A DNA stretch of 22,415 nt from Ruminococcaceae bacterium UBA3751 (GCA_002371215.1 DFGL01000053.1:1-22415), one strand, 5' to 3'; shown: positions 6,908 through 14,534, counted from the first letter of the stretch. Made by a program: numbers and translations. The notes: generated from the sequence alone by a model not told the origin.

Positions 6908-7804
6908 ATGAATTATATTATTTTTGATTTGGAGTGGAACGGTTCATATAATTATTCCTCTCAAAGCTTTATGAATGAGATAATTGAAATAGGCGCTCTC
7001 AAGCTTGATGAGCGTCTTAACGTCGTTGATACTTTTAAGCAAATGATTTATCCTCATTTTACAAAGCGCCTTTCTTCAAGGTGTAAACGCCTTACTAAAA
7101 TTACAAACGAGGAAATAAGAGAAAAAGGAATTGATTTCCTTGATGCTTTCAAAGATTTTTCAAGATGGAGCAGGGGAGAAAACAACGTTTTTATGAGCTG
7201 GAGCAATTCGGATTTATTCGTTTTGTCTCAAAATTTTATTCAAAATACGGGAAGCGCAAGCATTGAATTCATCAGTAATTACTGTGATGCTCAGAAATAC
7301 TGTATGCGTTTTATCAAGGAGAGCGATAACCCCGATAACAACCAGGTTGCTCTTGAAAAATGCGCGGAGCTTTTCGGAGTGCACTTTGATACGGATAAAA
7401 TGCATAGGGCGCTTACGGATTGCTACATAACGCTTGAATGTCTTAAAAAAGTTTACGATAAAGGTATCATCAGAGAATATATTGATAAATGTGACGGCAA
7501 TTATTTTGAAAGGCTTATGTTTAAGCCGTACTATATAACTGAGATTAATACTGAGGGATTCAATATTGACACCGTTGATTTAATCTGTCCAAAATGCGGA
7601 AGTCTGATGGACGTTCCCGAAGAATTTGAGCTTGTTAATAAATCTTTTAAAAGCAACAGCAAGTGTAACTACTGTATGCGAACATACTGGATTTATATCA
7701 GGGCAAAGAAGCTTTACGATTCAACGAGTATAAAAATCGGATATGTTGAAATGAATAAAAAAAGAGCTAAAAAGCTGCATAAAGCAAAGAACGTTTTAAA
7801 CTAA
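6908..7804 (+). CDS. DEDDh-type 3'-5' exonuclease (RNase T/Pol III epsilon fold) with C-terminal zinc ribbon
   Basis: The 298-residue protein begins with the exonuclease motif I, FDLEWN (Asp7, Glu9). Motif II has Asp102 (SDLFVL). Motif III has His166 and Asp171 (HRALTDCYIT), together a complete DEDDh active site. Family members remove nucleotides from 3' ends of RNA or DNA; the substrate here is unknown. After residue 220 there is a four-cysteine zinc-ribbon-like knuckle pair: CPKC (Cys227, Cys230) and CNYC (Cys253, Cys256), followed by a basic tail. The start is fixed because motif I needs this Met, but no Shine-Dalgarno site is visible and the ATG is only 9 bases after the secG terminator. 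It is probably translated from a leaderless or very short leader, or from readthrough RNA. It is not a full polymerase epsilon chain. KapD-like exonucleases share the domain. Confidence 0.8.
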   Translation: MNYIIFDLEWNGSYNYSSQSFMNEIIEIGALKLDERLNVVDTFKQMIYPHFTKRLSSRCKRLTKITNEEIREKGIDFLDAFKDFSRWSRGENNVFMSWSNSDLFVLSQNFIQNTGSASIEFISNYCDAQKYCMRFIKESDNPDNNQVALEKCAELFGVHFDTDKMHRALTDCYITLECLKKVYDKGIIREYIDKCDGNYFERLMFKPYYITEINTEGFNIDTVDLICPKCGSLMDVPEEFELVNKSFKSNSKCNYCMRTYWIYIRAKKLYDSTSIKIGYVEMNKKRAKKLHKAKNVLN

Positions 7805-7861
7805 AATGTAACTATTTGTAAAAAATTTGAAATATATCTTTATTTTTTGATAATTATATTA

Positions 7862-7867
7862 TATAAT
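7862..7867 (+). promoter_or_regulatory. Candidate -10 element for the penicillin-binding protein gene
   Basis: A perfect TATAAT lies in an AT-rich spacer 43 bases before the ATG, but no convincing -35 hexamer is found at the right distance. The ribosome site AAGGAG is at 7897-7902. Confidence 0.35.
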
Positions 7868-7909
7868 ATAGAATAATTTATCAGTATTCATTAATAAAGG
7901 AGAACTCTT

Positions 7910-10474
7910 ATGGCTTCAAAAGATTACGACGATTTACTTGAATCCTTTATGAATAATTCTCAAAAAGTTTATAATGAAGATAAAAGCGCTCATGAAACCA
8001 AGCTCCCTTCTTCTTACAGAAAAACTGATAATGCTGTAAGCAAAAAAGAAAAAAAGACGAAAACCGAAAAGAAGAAGGAAGAACCAAAGAAAGACTCCGG
8101 AAAAAAGAAGCAGGCTTCTAAAGAGAAATCCGGATTCGGACGTTTTATGGGCGGACTAGGCAGGTCTGTACTCGCAATTCTTATGGTTATCGGAGTTGTA
8201 GGCGTTGTATGTATGTCAATCATAACTATATACGCATACAGCTTTGTAAACGGAGATAAGGTATTTGACCTTGATAAGGAAAAGTTTGCGCAGAACCAGA
8301 CATCGTTTATATACGGATACGATAAAAATGATAAGCTCGTTGAGATTACAAGGCTTCACGGCGAGGAAAACCGTATCTGGCTTAATCTTGACGATATGAG
8401 TCCGTATCTTTCCAAAGCTTTTGTAGCTATTGAGGATGAACGATTTGAAGAACACCATGGCGTTGACTGGAGACGTGTAGTCGGCGTAATCGTTAAGCCT
8501 CAGAATATGGGGCAGGGCGGCTCTACTATTACCCAGCAGCTTATTAAAAACCTTACTGACAGTAACGACGTTACGTTTGTCCGTAAGTTTAATGAAATGC
8601 TTTCAGCGTTAAACCTTGAAAAGCATTATTCAAAAACTCAGATTATGGAAGCGTATCTGAATACAATATATCTTTCCCACGGTTGCTACGGTGTAAGAAC
8701 TGCTGCGGAAACATATTTCGGTAAAGAGGTTAAAGATTTAAACATTGCCGAATGTGCCTGCCTTGCGGCTATTACCAAAGCGCCTACAAGGTATGATCCT
8801 CTTCTTAATCCTGAGCAGATTAACCCCAAAAACAATGTTTCAAGACGTAATTGGATCATTGAAAAAATGTACTCAACCGGTCAGATTACAGAAGCTGAAA
8901 AGAATGAAGCACTGAAAACTGAAATTATTCTTACAAACTCTAAAAAATATAAAAAGTCCAAGAAAAAGACTAAGAGCAAGAATAAAAAAACTGAAACGAT
9001 TAATTCCTATTATACTGATTACGTAATCGATGAGGTTATTTCCGACCTTCAGAAAATGGGATATTCTGCTAAAAAGTCCAAAGATTTGATTTACGGCGGC
9101 GGACTTAAGATTTATACTGCGGTTGATTTTGAAATTCAAAACGCTATTGAAGACGTATATGTTAATTACAGGAGAATGCCCGATGAAACCGTGCAGGGCG
9201 CCTGCGTAGTTATGGACTATAAGGGAAGAATTCTCGGTTTAGTCGGCGGCTGCGGTAAAAAGAAAGCTAACAGAACGCTTAACCGTGCATGGCAGTCTAA
9301 AAGACAGCCGGGTTCTACTATAAAGCCGCTTTCCGTTTACGCTCCTGCTCTTCAAAAAAGTCTTGACGAAAAGGATCTGGAAATCTATTGGTCAACGCCT
9401 ACTATGGACTCACCGCTTCTTCAACTTAAAGACGGCAAATGGTGGCCTACTAATGAAGGCGGCGGATATTCGGGCGATAATATTTCAATTCAGAGAGGTC
9501 TTGCTCTGTCAAAGAATACAATTTCTGCAAGAACTCTTGAAAAAATCGGACCGTCATATTCGTATGACTATATGGTAAACAGATGGCATATTACAACGCT
9601 TGATATTTTTGATGAGGACTATGCTCCTATGGCAACAGGTTCTCTCACTAACGGCGTTACCGTTCTTGAAATGACGGCGGCTTATCAGGCTTTCGGAAAC
9701 GGCGGATATTATTGCGAGCCCTATGGTTATTATAAAATTGAGGATTCGTTAGGCAATGTTCTTATTGAAAAGAAGCCCGACGAAAGCAAGGAAGCAGCTC
9801 TTTCCGAAACCACTGCAGGGATTATGAATAAGCTCCTTCAGACTGTTATGACGGAGGGAACCGGTTCATATTATAAACTCAGCGGAATTCAGTGCTACGG
9901 TAAAACGGGTACTACAACCGAGAGTAAGGACAGATGGTTTATCGGCGGAACTCCTGAATATGTATGCGGTATATGGTACGGTTACGATACTCCAAAAGAG
10001 ATTAAGTACTACCTTTCACCTAACCCTTGCGGAACTTTATGGAATACCGTACTTCGCGAAATCTATGACGTTAAGGGCGTTAATAAGTCTGAATTCAAAA
10101 CGCCTGACGGAATTGTTAACCGTGAGTACAGTCCCGTAAACGGCAAGCTTTGCAGAGGCTCAGGCCTTTACGGTTGGTTTGATGAAAACAACCTTCCCGG
10201 CTACACCTCTTATACTCCTCCTGCTACAAAGAAGTCTGAGGAAAAAGAAGAAGATAACGACAAGAAAACTACAAAGAAATCCGGAGAGAACAACGAGAAA
10301 ACTACTTCAGGCAACTCGGACAATACAACAAAGAGTGCGGAAACAACCGCAGGCAACAATCAGGAAAACACTGAAGCAAAGACTGAAAAGAAGGAAACAG
10401 AGGCAAAGACCGAGAAAAAGGAAACCGAAGCTCCGGCAAAGAAAGAGAATAAGAGCGATAAGAAAAAGGAATAA
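7910..10474 (+). CDS. Class A penicillin-binding protein (PBP1A family, glycosyltransferase-transpeptidase)
   Basis: This bifunctional membrane enzyme polymerises lipid II glycan strands and cross-links peptides outside the membrane. Order in the 854 residues: a cytoplasmic tail with a Lys-rich stretch (about 44-73); one transmembrane anchor (about 86-112); a GT51 domain with EDERFEEHHG (catalytic Glu175), GGSTITQQL (203-211), RKFNE (second Glu229) and ILEAYLN-like IMEAYLN (245-251); a Lys-rich linker (345-360); then a transpeptidase domain with Ser469-Thr-Ile-Lys472, Ser534-Lys-Asn536 and Lys665-Thr-Gly667. The C-terminus (from about 773) is low-complexity Lys/Glu/Thr, including a tandem EAKTEKKET. 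All catalytic motifs are intact. Start: AAGGAG 7 bases before the ATG. It is followed by a strong terminator. Confidence 0.95.
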   Translation: MASKDYDDLLESFMNNSQKVYNEDKSAHETKLPSSYRKTDNAVSKKEKKTKTEKKKEEPKKDSGKKKQASKEKSGFGRFMGGLGRSVLAILMVIGVVGVVCMSIITIYAYSFVNGDKVFDLDKEKFAQNQTSFIYGYDKNDKLVEITRLHGEENRIWLNLDDMSPYLSKAFVAIEDERFEEHHGVDWRRVVGVIVKPQNMGQGGSTITQQLIKNLTDSNDVTFVRKFNEMLSALNLEKHYSKTQIMEAYLNTIYLSHGCYGVRTAAETYFGKEVKDLNIAECACLAAITKAPTRYDPLLNPEQINPKNNVSRRNWIIEKMYSTGQITEAEKNEALKTEIILTNSKKYKKSKKKTKSKNKKTETINSYYTDYVIDEVISDLQKMGYSAKKSKDLIYGGGLKIYTAVDFEIQNAIEDVYVNYRRMPDETVQGACVVMDYKGRILGLVGGCGKKKANRTLNRAWQSKRQPGSTIKPLSVYAPALQKSLDEKDLEIYWSTPTMDSPLLQLKDGKWWPTNEGGGYSGDNISIQRGLALSKNTISARTLEKIGPSYSYDYMVNRWHITTLDIFDEDYAPMATGSLTNGVTVLEMTAAYQAFGNGGYYCEPYGYYKIEDSLGNVLIEKKPDESKEAALSETTAGIMNKLLQTVMTEGTGSYYKLSGIQCYGKTGTTTESKDRWFIGGTPEYVCGIWYGYDTPKEIKYYLSPNPCGTLWNTVLREIYDVKGVNKSEFKTPDGIVNREYSPVNGKLCRGSGLYGWFDENNLPGYTSYTPPATKKSEEKEEDNDKKTTKKSGENNEKTTSGNSDNTTKSAETTAGNNQENTEAKTEKKETEAKTEKKETEAPAKKENKSDKKKE

Positions 10475-10479
10475 TTAAA

Positions 10480-10513
10480 AAAAGGGGAAATCGGTTACCC
10501 GATTTCCTCTTTT
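10480..10513 (+). terminator. Intrinsic terminator between the PBP gene and ruvX
   Basis: Bases 10480-10494 pair with 10499-10513 in a 15-bp stem with one G-T, a TTAC loop and a terminal TCTTTT. It ends only 13 bases before the ruvX start codon, so ruvX expression from upstream must pass it. Confidence 0.85.
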
Positions 10514-10526
10514 AAATAGGATAGTT

Positions 10527-10949
10527 ATGAAAATAATGTCAATTGATTACGGAGATAAAAGAACAGGTATTGCATTTTGCGATAAGCGGGAAATGCTTGC
10601 CTCTCCTTATTGTGTTATAAATGAAGCGTATCAGCCAAAGCTCGTTAAAAAGATAGCTGAAATTATTGAAAATGAAAAGCCCGAAACTGTTATTATTGGA
10701 CTTCCGCGCAATATGGACGGATCTTACGGCTACCGTTGCGACGAGTGTAAATCTCTCGGCGAGGCGCTTAAGGAAACCGTTGATATTCCGGTAGATTATC
10801 AGGATGAGCGTATGACAACGGTTATTGCTCACGGAATTCTTTCCGATAACAATGTAAGGGGTAAAAAAAGAAAAGAGCTTGTTGACGCTGTTTCCGCGGT
10901 TGAAATTTTACAAAGCTATATTGACGCGCGTCGTAATAAAATGCAATAA
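10527..10949 (+). CDS. ruvX: RuvX/YqgF family putative Holliday junction resolvase / pre-16S rRNA nuclease
   Basis: The 140-residue protein has the normal YqgF length and an RNase H-like fold. It begins with the catalytic-Asp strand MKIMSIDYGDKRTG, followed by VIIGLPRNMDGS, then YQDERMTT (conserved acidic residue), and ends with RKELVDAVSAVEILQ carrying the last Asp. YqgF is linked to maturation of the 16S rRNA 5' end in bacteria and was originally proposed as a Holliday junction resolvase. The ribosome site is short (AGGA, 10518-10521, five bases upstream). No separate promoter fits between the preceding terminator and the start. Confidence 0.93.
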   Translation: MKIMSIDYGDKRTGIAFCDKREMLASPYCVINEAYQPKLVKKIAEIIENEKPETVIIGLPRNMDGSYGYRCDECKSLGEALKETVDIPVDYQDERMTTVIAHGILSDNNVRGKKRKELVDAVSAVEILQSYIDARRNKMQ

Positions 10950-10951
10950 TT

Positions 10952-10975
10952 TATAATACCATTTTATATGGTGTT
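10952..10975 (+). promoter_or_regulatory. TATAAT element and start-codon hairpin ahead of the M50 protease gene
   Basis: TATAAT lies at 10952-10957 without a -35 at proper spacing. Bases 10955-10962 (AATACCAT) pair with 10968-10975 (ATGGTGTT), so the ATG itself is in the stem. No Shine-Dalgarno site is visible. Both elements are seen directly; any regulatory role is inferred. Confidence 0.35.
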
Positions 10976-11486
10976 TAATATTCTTAATTGCAGGGTTAAG
11001 ATTGAGTATTCGTTCTTTTTAATAGTAGCATTCTCAATAATGGTTAATACTACCGAGGTTTTGTATGTTCTCCTTTTTGCGTCACTTCACGAACTGGGGC
11101 ATATTATTACGCTTTGTTCTTTCGGTTACGTTCCGGACGAAATTGCTCTGTCGTTTTACGGTATTGCTATGAAGCACAGTGCAAAACTGAGCCGAGCAAA
11201 AGAGGTTTTGTTTCTATTTTCGGGTGCCGCGGTAAATATTCTGTTTGGATTGCTGAACGTCAAAAAAGATATTAATCTTTCTCTTGCGGTTATAAATCTT
11301 TTACCTGCTGTTCCGCTTGATGGAGGCAGAATACTATCGCTGTTTATCAGTGAAAAAGTTATGAGAGTATCAACTGCAATTTCGCTCGTGGCGTTGTTCG
11401 CAGTAGCCGTAATGAGTTTAAATTTTACTCTTTTACTGATAGGCGTTTATTTATTGATTTTTTCATATTTTGAGGGAATTTACTGA
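10968..11486 (+). CDS. M50 family site-2-type membrane metalloprotease (SpoIVFB-like)
   Basis: The 172-residue protein is hydrophobic with about four to five transmembrane segments. It carries the zinc motif HELGH (His41, Glu42, His45) and the distal motif NLLPAVPLDGGRI with metal ligand Asp118. This is the layout of small intramembrane proteases that cleave substrates within the membrane, such as SpoIVFB, which processes pro-sigma-K during sporulation. No CBS or PDZ domain is present. It shares a TGATG stop/start overlap with the radical SAM gene that follows, so the two are translationally coupled. The substrate is unknown; calling it the true SpoIVFB would be a guess based on family and the likely spore-forming lineage. 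It lacks a visible ribosome site, and the GTG directly after the ATG is an equally possible start. Confidence 0.82.
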   Translation: MVFNILNCRVKIEYSFFLIVAFSIMVNTTEVLYVLLFASLHELGHIITLCSFGYVPDEIALSFYGIAMKHSAKLSRAKEVLFLFSGAAVNILFGLLNVKKDINLSLAVINLLPAVPLDGGRILSLFISEKVMRVSTAISLVALFAVAVMSLNFTLLLIGVYLLIFSYFEGIY

Positions 11487-13330
11487 TGATTAAAAAAGAG
11501 GTTGAAAAAATTCTTCAATATGTTCAAAAGCCTGCCCGTTATACAGGGGGCGAGCTTAACAGCGTTATAAAAGATGCTGAAAAAGTTGATTTAAGATATG
11601 CGTTTTGTTTTCCCGATACATATGAAATCGGTATGTCGCATCTCGGAATGAAAATCCTTTACGGTCTTGTAAACGAGCGCGACGACGCTTGGTGTGAGCG
11701 TGTTTTCGCACCTGAAGAGGATATGGAAAACGAAATGCGTAAAAATAACATACCTCTTTTTGCTCTTGAAAGCGGAGATTATATCAGGGATTTTGACATA
11801 ATTGGATTTACCCTTCAATATGAGCTCTGCTATACCAACGTTCTAAATATGCTTGATTTAGCGGGTATACCTCTTTATTCCCGTGACAGAACCGAGCTTG
11901 CTCCGATTATCTGCGCGGGCGGTCCCTGTGCCTGCAATATTGAGCCTATGGCAGATTTCTTTGATATTGTTTTTTTGGGCGACGGTGAGGACAGCACAAA
12001 AGAAGTTCTGGACCTTCTTAAAGAATGTAAGAAAAAAGGCTTAAGCAAACTCGAATTTCTTCTTAAAGCAAAAGATATTCAGGGTGTATATGTTCCGTCA
12101 TTTTATGAACCGGAGTACAATAATGACGGAACCGTAAAAAAGATTAACGTTATAAATAATGCTCCCGAAAAGGTTAAAAAATCCGTTGTTAAGGATTTAA
12201 ATAAGGTTTATTATCCAAAGGATTTTGTTGTACCGTTTATTCAGGTAGTTCATGACAGAGCAGTTACTGAAATATTCCGCGGATGTATCAGAGGCTGTCG
12301 CTTCTGCCAGGCAGGATTTATTTACAGACCGATAAGGGAAAAGAGCGTTGAAACAATTAATAAACAATCCAAAGCACTTATTGAAACAACCGGCTACGAT
12401 GAGCTTTCGCTTTGTTCGCTTTCAACATCTGACCATTCAAATGTGAATAATATGCTGAGTTCGCTGATTGACTGGACAGTTAAAGACAATATTAATTTAT
12501 CTCTGCCGTCGCTGAGGGTTGATAATTTTTCGGACGAGCTTGTTGAAAAACTCAAACTAGTAAGAAGAAGCGGGCTCACTTTCGCTCCCGAAGCAGGCAC
12601 TCAGCGAATGCGCGACGTTATCAATAAGAATATTACTGAGGAAGAGGTTATTAACACCTGTAATAAGGCGTTTGATAACGGATGGACCTCTGTTAAGCTC
12701 TACTTTATGATGGGGCTTCCGACGGAAACAATGGAGGACATTGAGGGAATAGCCGACCTTGCTATGAAGGTCGTTCACGCATTTTATAATAACCCTAACA
12801 GACAAAAAGGAACAGGTATTCAGGTTTCCGTATCCTGTTCGTCGTTTATTCCCAAACCGTTTACTCCTTTTCAGTGGGAACCTGAGGATACAATGGAGTC
12901 GCTTAAAGCTAAACAGGAGCATCTGTTGAAATCTATTCCTTCAAAAAAAGTAAGGGTTTCATATCACGAAACGCCAACCTCGCTGCTTGAAGGCGTTTTC
13001 GCGCGAGGCGACAGAAGGCTTTCAAAGGTAATTTATACCGCTTATAAGCACGGCTGTAAGTTTGATTGCTGGGATAACCACTTTAAGTTTGATATTTGGC
13101 AGTCTGCTTTTGAGGAAGCAGGGCTTGACCCGTATTTCTACACACAGCGCAGAAGACCTTTTGACGAGGTTTTACCGTGGGACCATCTTGATTACGGAGT
13201 ATCGCGTAAATTCCTTGAAAAAGAGAATTTAAAGGCGCATAACAATGAGGTAACACCGCATTGCAGGATTAAATGTGCAGGCTGCGGCGCCAATAAGCTC
13301 AACGGAGGTAATTGCGATGCGAGAAGTTAG
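11486..13330 (+). CDS. B12-binding-like radical SAM protein, TIGR03960 type
   Basis: This 614-residue protein has an N-terminal Rossmann-like, B12-binding-type region (about 30-180, including FPDTYEIGMSHLG and ICAGGPCACNIEPMADFFD). A radical SAM core follows, with the 4Fe-4S motif Cys267-x3-Cys271-x2-Cys274 (CIRGCRFC), the SAM-binding stretch FAPEAGTQRMRD and YFMMGLPTET. The C-terminus ends with a cysteine cluster, HCRIKCAGCGANKLNGGNC. Such proteins sit next to DUF2344/TIGR03936 partners in many clostridia, and the reaction is unknown to me; an RNA or ribosome-related modification has been suggested by neighbourhood only. The start overlaps the M50 stop by one base, and GAGGGA at 11472-11477 is the ribosome site. 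Its end overlaps the DUF2344 gene by 14 bases. Confidence 0.88.
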   Translation: MIKKEVEKILQYVQKPARYTGGELNSVIKDAEKVDLRYAFCFPDTYEIGMSHLGMKILYGLVNERDDAWCERVFAPEEDMENEMRKNNIPLFALESGDYIRDFDIIGFTLQYELCYTNVLNMLDLAGIPLYSRDRTELAPIICAGGPCACNIEPMADFFDIVFLGDGEDSTKEVLDLLKECKKKGLSKLEFLLKAKDIQGVYVPSFYEPEYNNDGTVKKINVINNAPEKVKKSVVKDLNKVYYPKDFVVPFIQVVHDRAVTEIFRGCIRGCRFCQAGFIYRPIREKSVETINKQSKALIETTGYDELSLCSLSTSDHSNVNNMLSSLIDWTVKDNINLSLPSLRVDNFSDELVEKLKLVRRSGLTFAPEAGTQRMRDVINKNITEEEVINTCNKAFDNGWTSVKLYFMMGLPTETMEDIEGIADLAMKVVHAFYNNPNRQKGTGIQVSVSCSSFIPKPFTPFQWEPEDTMESLKAKQEHLLKSIPSKKVRVSYHETPTSLLEGVFARGDRRLSKVIYTAYKHGCKFDCWDNHFKFDIWQSAFEEAGLDPYFYTQRRRPFDEVLPWDHLDYGVSRKFLEKENLKAHNNEVTPHCRIKCAGCGANKLNGGNCDARS

Positions 13331-13982
13331 GCTCAGATTTTCTAAGACGGACAGGGCTAAGTATATTTCTCATCTTGATACCAATCGCGTATTTCAGCGT
13401 GCGTTTTCAAGAGCTAAAATTAATCTCTGGTTTACGGAGGGATTTAATCCGCACCCCTTTATGAGTTTTTCTCTTCCGCTTTCGCTGGGCGTCGAAAGCC
13501 TTTGTGAAAATGTAGATATAAGGCTTCTTGACGATATTACTGACAGTGAGTTGAAATCGCGTATGAACAGCGTTTTGCCTGACGGTATACGAATTATTGA
13601 CGTGTATGAAAATTTTGTTGACAGCCATCTTATTTACTGCAGCGACTACGTGTATAAGCTTGAATTTAAAGATAATGAGGAAGCTTTAGAGCGTATTAAG
13701 TCAGTACTTGATCAGGATGAAATTATGGCACTGAAAAAAGGTAAGCAGGGAAAACGCCGTGTAATGAAAGAAACTGATATTAAAAAGTTCATTATCAGCT
13801 ACAATATTTCAATAAGAGATACGCAGCTTGTACTCAATACAAGACTGCTTGCGGGTCCTGATAAAAACCTTAATCCTTCGCTTTTGTTCGATACAATTAT
13901 CCGATTGATTGATATGGATTATGAATGGAAAAGTATATCAAGAATCCGACTTTTAAAGGAAGATTTAACGGATTACAAATAA
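13317..13982 (+). CDS. DUF2344 / TIGR03936 family protein, partner of the radical SAM protein
   Basis: The 221-residue protein opens with MREVRLRFSKTDRAKYISHLD and contains FTEGFNPHPFMSFSLPLSLG, which are hallmarks of the DUF2344 family. These are found fused to, or directly after, TIGR03960 radical SAM proteins. I chose the ATG at 13317 because GGAGG (13304-13308) lies eight bases upstream, although the frame is open further up. The first 14 bases overlap the end of the radical SAM gene, so translation is coupled. No catalytic residues are known to me. It probably acts as a substrate-binding or accessory subunit, which is an inference from constant association. Confidence 0.87.
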   Translation: MREVRLRFSKTDRAKYISHLDTNRVFQRAFSRAKINLWFTEGFNPHPFMSFSLPLSLGVESLCENVDIRLLDDITDSELKSRMNSVLPDGIRIIDVYENFVDSHLIYCSDYVYKLEFKDNEEALERIKSVLDQDEIMALKKGKQGKRRVMKETDIKKFIISYNISIRDTQLVLNTRLLAGPDKNLNPSLLFDTIIRLIDMDYEWKSISRIRLLKEDLTDYK

Positions 13983-13998
13983 AAAGATAAAAAAGTTC

Positions 13999-14027
13999 TT
14001 GCATTTTTATATAATTTATGTTATTAT
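13999..14027 (+). promoter_or_regulatory. Promoter of rplS
   Basis: TTGCAT at 13999-14004 and TATTAT at 14022-14027 are separated by 17 bp. The start of transcription would be near 14034, giving a leader of about 115 bases before rplS. Confidence 0.7.
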
Positions 14028-14033
14028 ATCACA

Positions 14034-14149
14034 GCATTATTCCGTTGCACCCTTTGCAACGCGTAAAATGTCAGCGTTTCGCATTTTAGTGGATGGTCCA
14101 ATGTCAGCCTTGATACGAACATCTCATAAATAATTAAGGAGGAATAACA
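14034..14149 (+). promoter_or_regulatory. L19-type ribosomal protein leader
   Basis: The long rplS leader folds into three ordered stems: GTTGCA/TGCAAC (14044-14049/14055-14060), TAAAATG/CATTTTA (14064-14070/14082-14088), and GGATGGTC with GAACATCT (14091-14098/14117-14124, one G-A mismatch and one G-U). A clean AAGGAGG (14136-14142) follows before the ATG. Position, size and the GGATG...CATCT closing region resemble the Firmicutes L19 leader family, which is thought to allow autoregulation by L19. The family match is from memory and should be confirmed by covariance search. Confidence 0.7.
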
Positions 14150-14494
14150 ATGGACGCAATCAAATTAATTGAACAGACTTCAATGAAAGAAGAAACTCCT
14201 AAGTTCGGCATTGGTGATACAGTAAGAGTATCTGTTAATATCCGTGAGGGTAACAGAGAGAGAATCCAGATGTTTGAGGGTACTGTAATCGCAAAAAGAG
14301 GCTCAGGCGTTTCAGAGACCTTTACAGTTCGCCGCCTTTCATACGGCGTTGGTGTTGAGCGTGTTTTCCCGCTTCATTCTCCCAACGTTGTTGACGTTAA
14401 GGTTGTTCGTACCGGTAAGGTTAGAAGAGCTAAGCTCTACTATCTCCGTGATAGAGTTGGTAAGGCTGCTAAGGTTAAGGAAGCTCTTAAATAA
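14150..14494 (+). CDS. rplS: Ribosomal protein L19
   Basis: This 50S protein sits near the interface with the 30S subunit. The 114-residue product has standard length and contains FGIGDTVRVSVNIREGNRER, FEGTVIAKRGSGVSETFTVRR, SYGVGVERVFPLHSPNV and a basic C-terminus RRAKLYYLRDRVGKAAKVKE. The start is set by AAGGAGG seven bases upstream. In many Firmicutes rplS follows rimM-trmD; here those genes are not upstream and rplS has its own promoter and leader, followed by ylqF-rnhB-yraN in the common order. Confidence 0.97.
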   Translation: MDAIKLIEQTSMKEETPKFGIGDTVRVSVNIREGNRERIQMFEGTVIAKRGSGVSETFTVRRLSYGVGVERVFPLHSPNVVDVKVVRTGKVRRAKLYYLRDRVGKAAKVKEALK

Positions 14495-14506
14495 GTTGAA
14501 TGATTT

Positions 14507-14534
14507 ACCTCTCTTTTGACAAGAGAGGTATTTT
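14507..14534 (+). terminator. Intrinsic terminator after rplS
   Basis: ACCTCTCTT (14507-14515) pairs perfectly with AAGAGAGGT (14521-14529) around a five-base TTGAC loop; ATTTT follows. The loop and the first base of the 3' arm double as the -35 box of the next promoter. Confidence 0.8.

Noticed and set aside
10371..10432. Short tandem repeat resembling a CRISPR or minisatellite
   Set aside because: It encodes EAKTEKKET twice in the PBP tail; there are only two copies and no spacers, so it is a coding repeat. No CRISPR array was seen anywhere in the window.
10179..10478. 99-codon Arg/Lys-rich frame at the end of the PBP gene
   Set aside because: It is the alternative-frame reading of the low-complexity Lys/Glu/Thr tail of the PBP.
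12557..12922. 121-codon minus-strand open frame antisense to the radical SAM gene
   Set aside because: Antisense to the conserved radical SAM core, no ribosome site, no recognisable motif.
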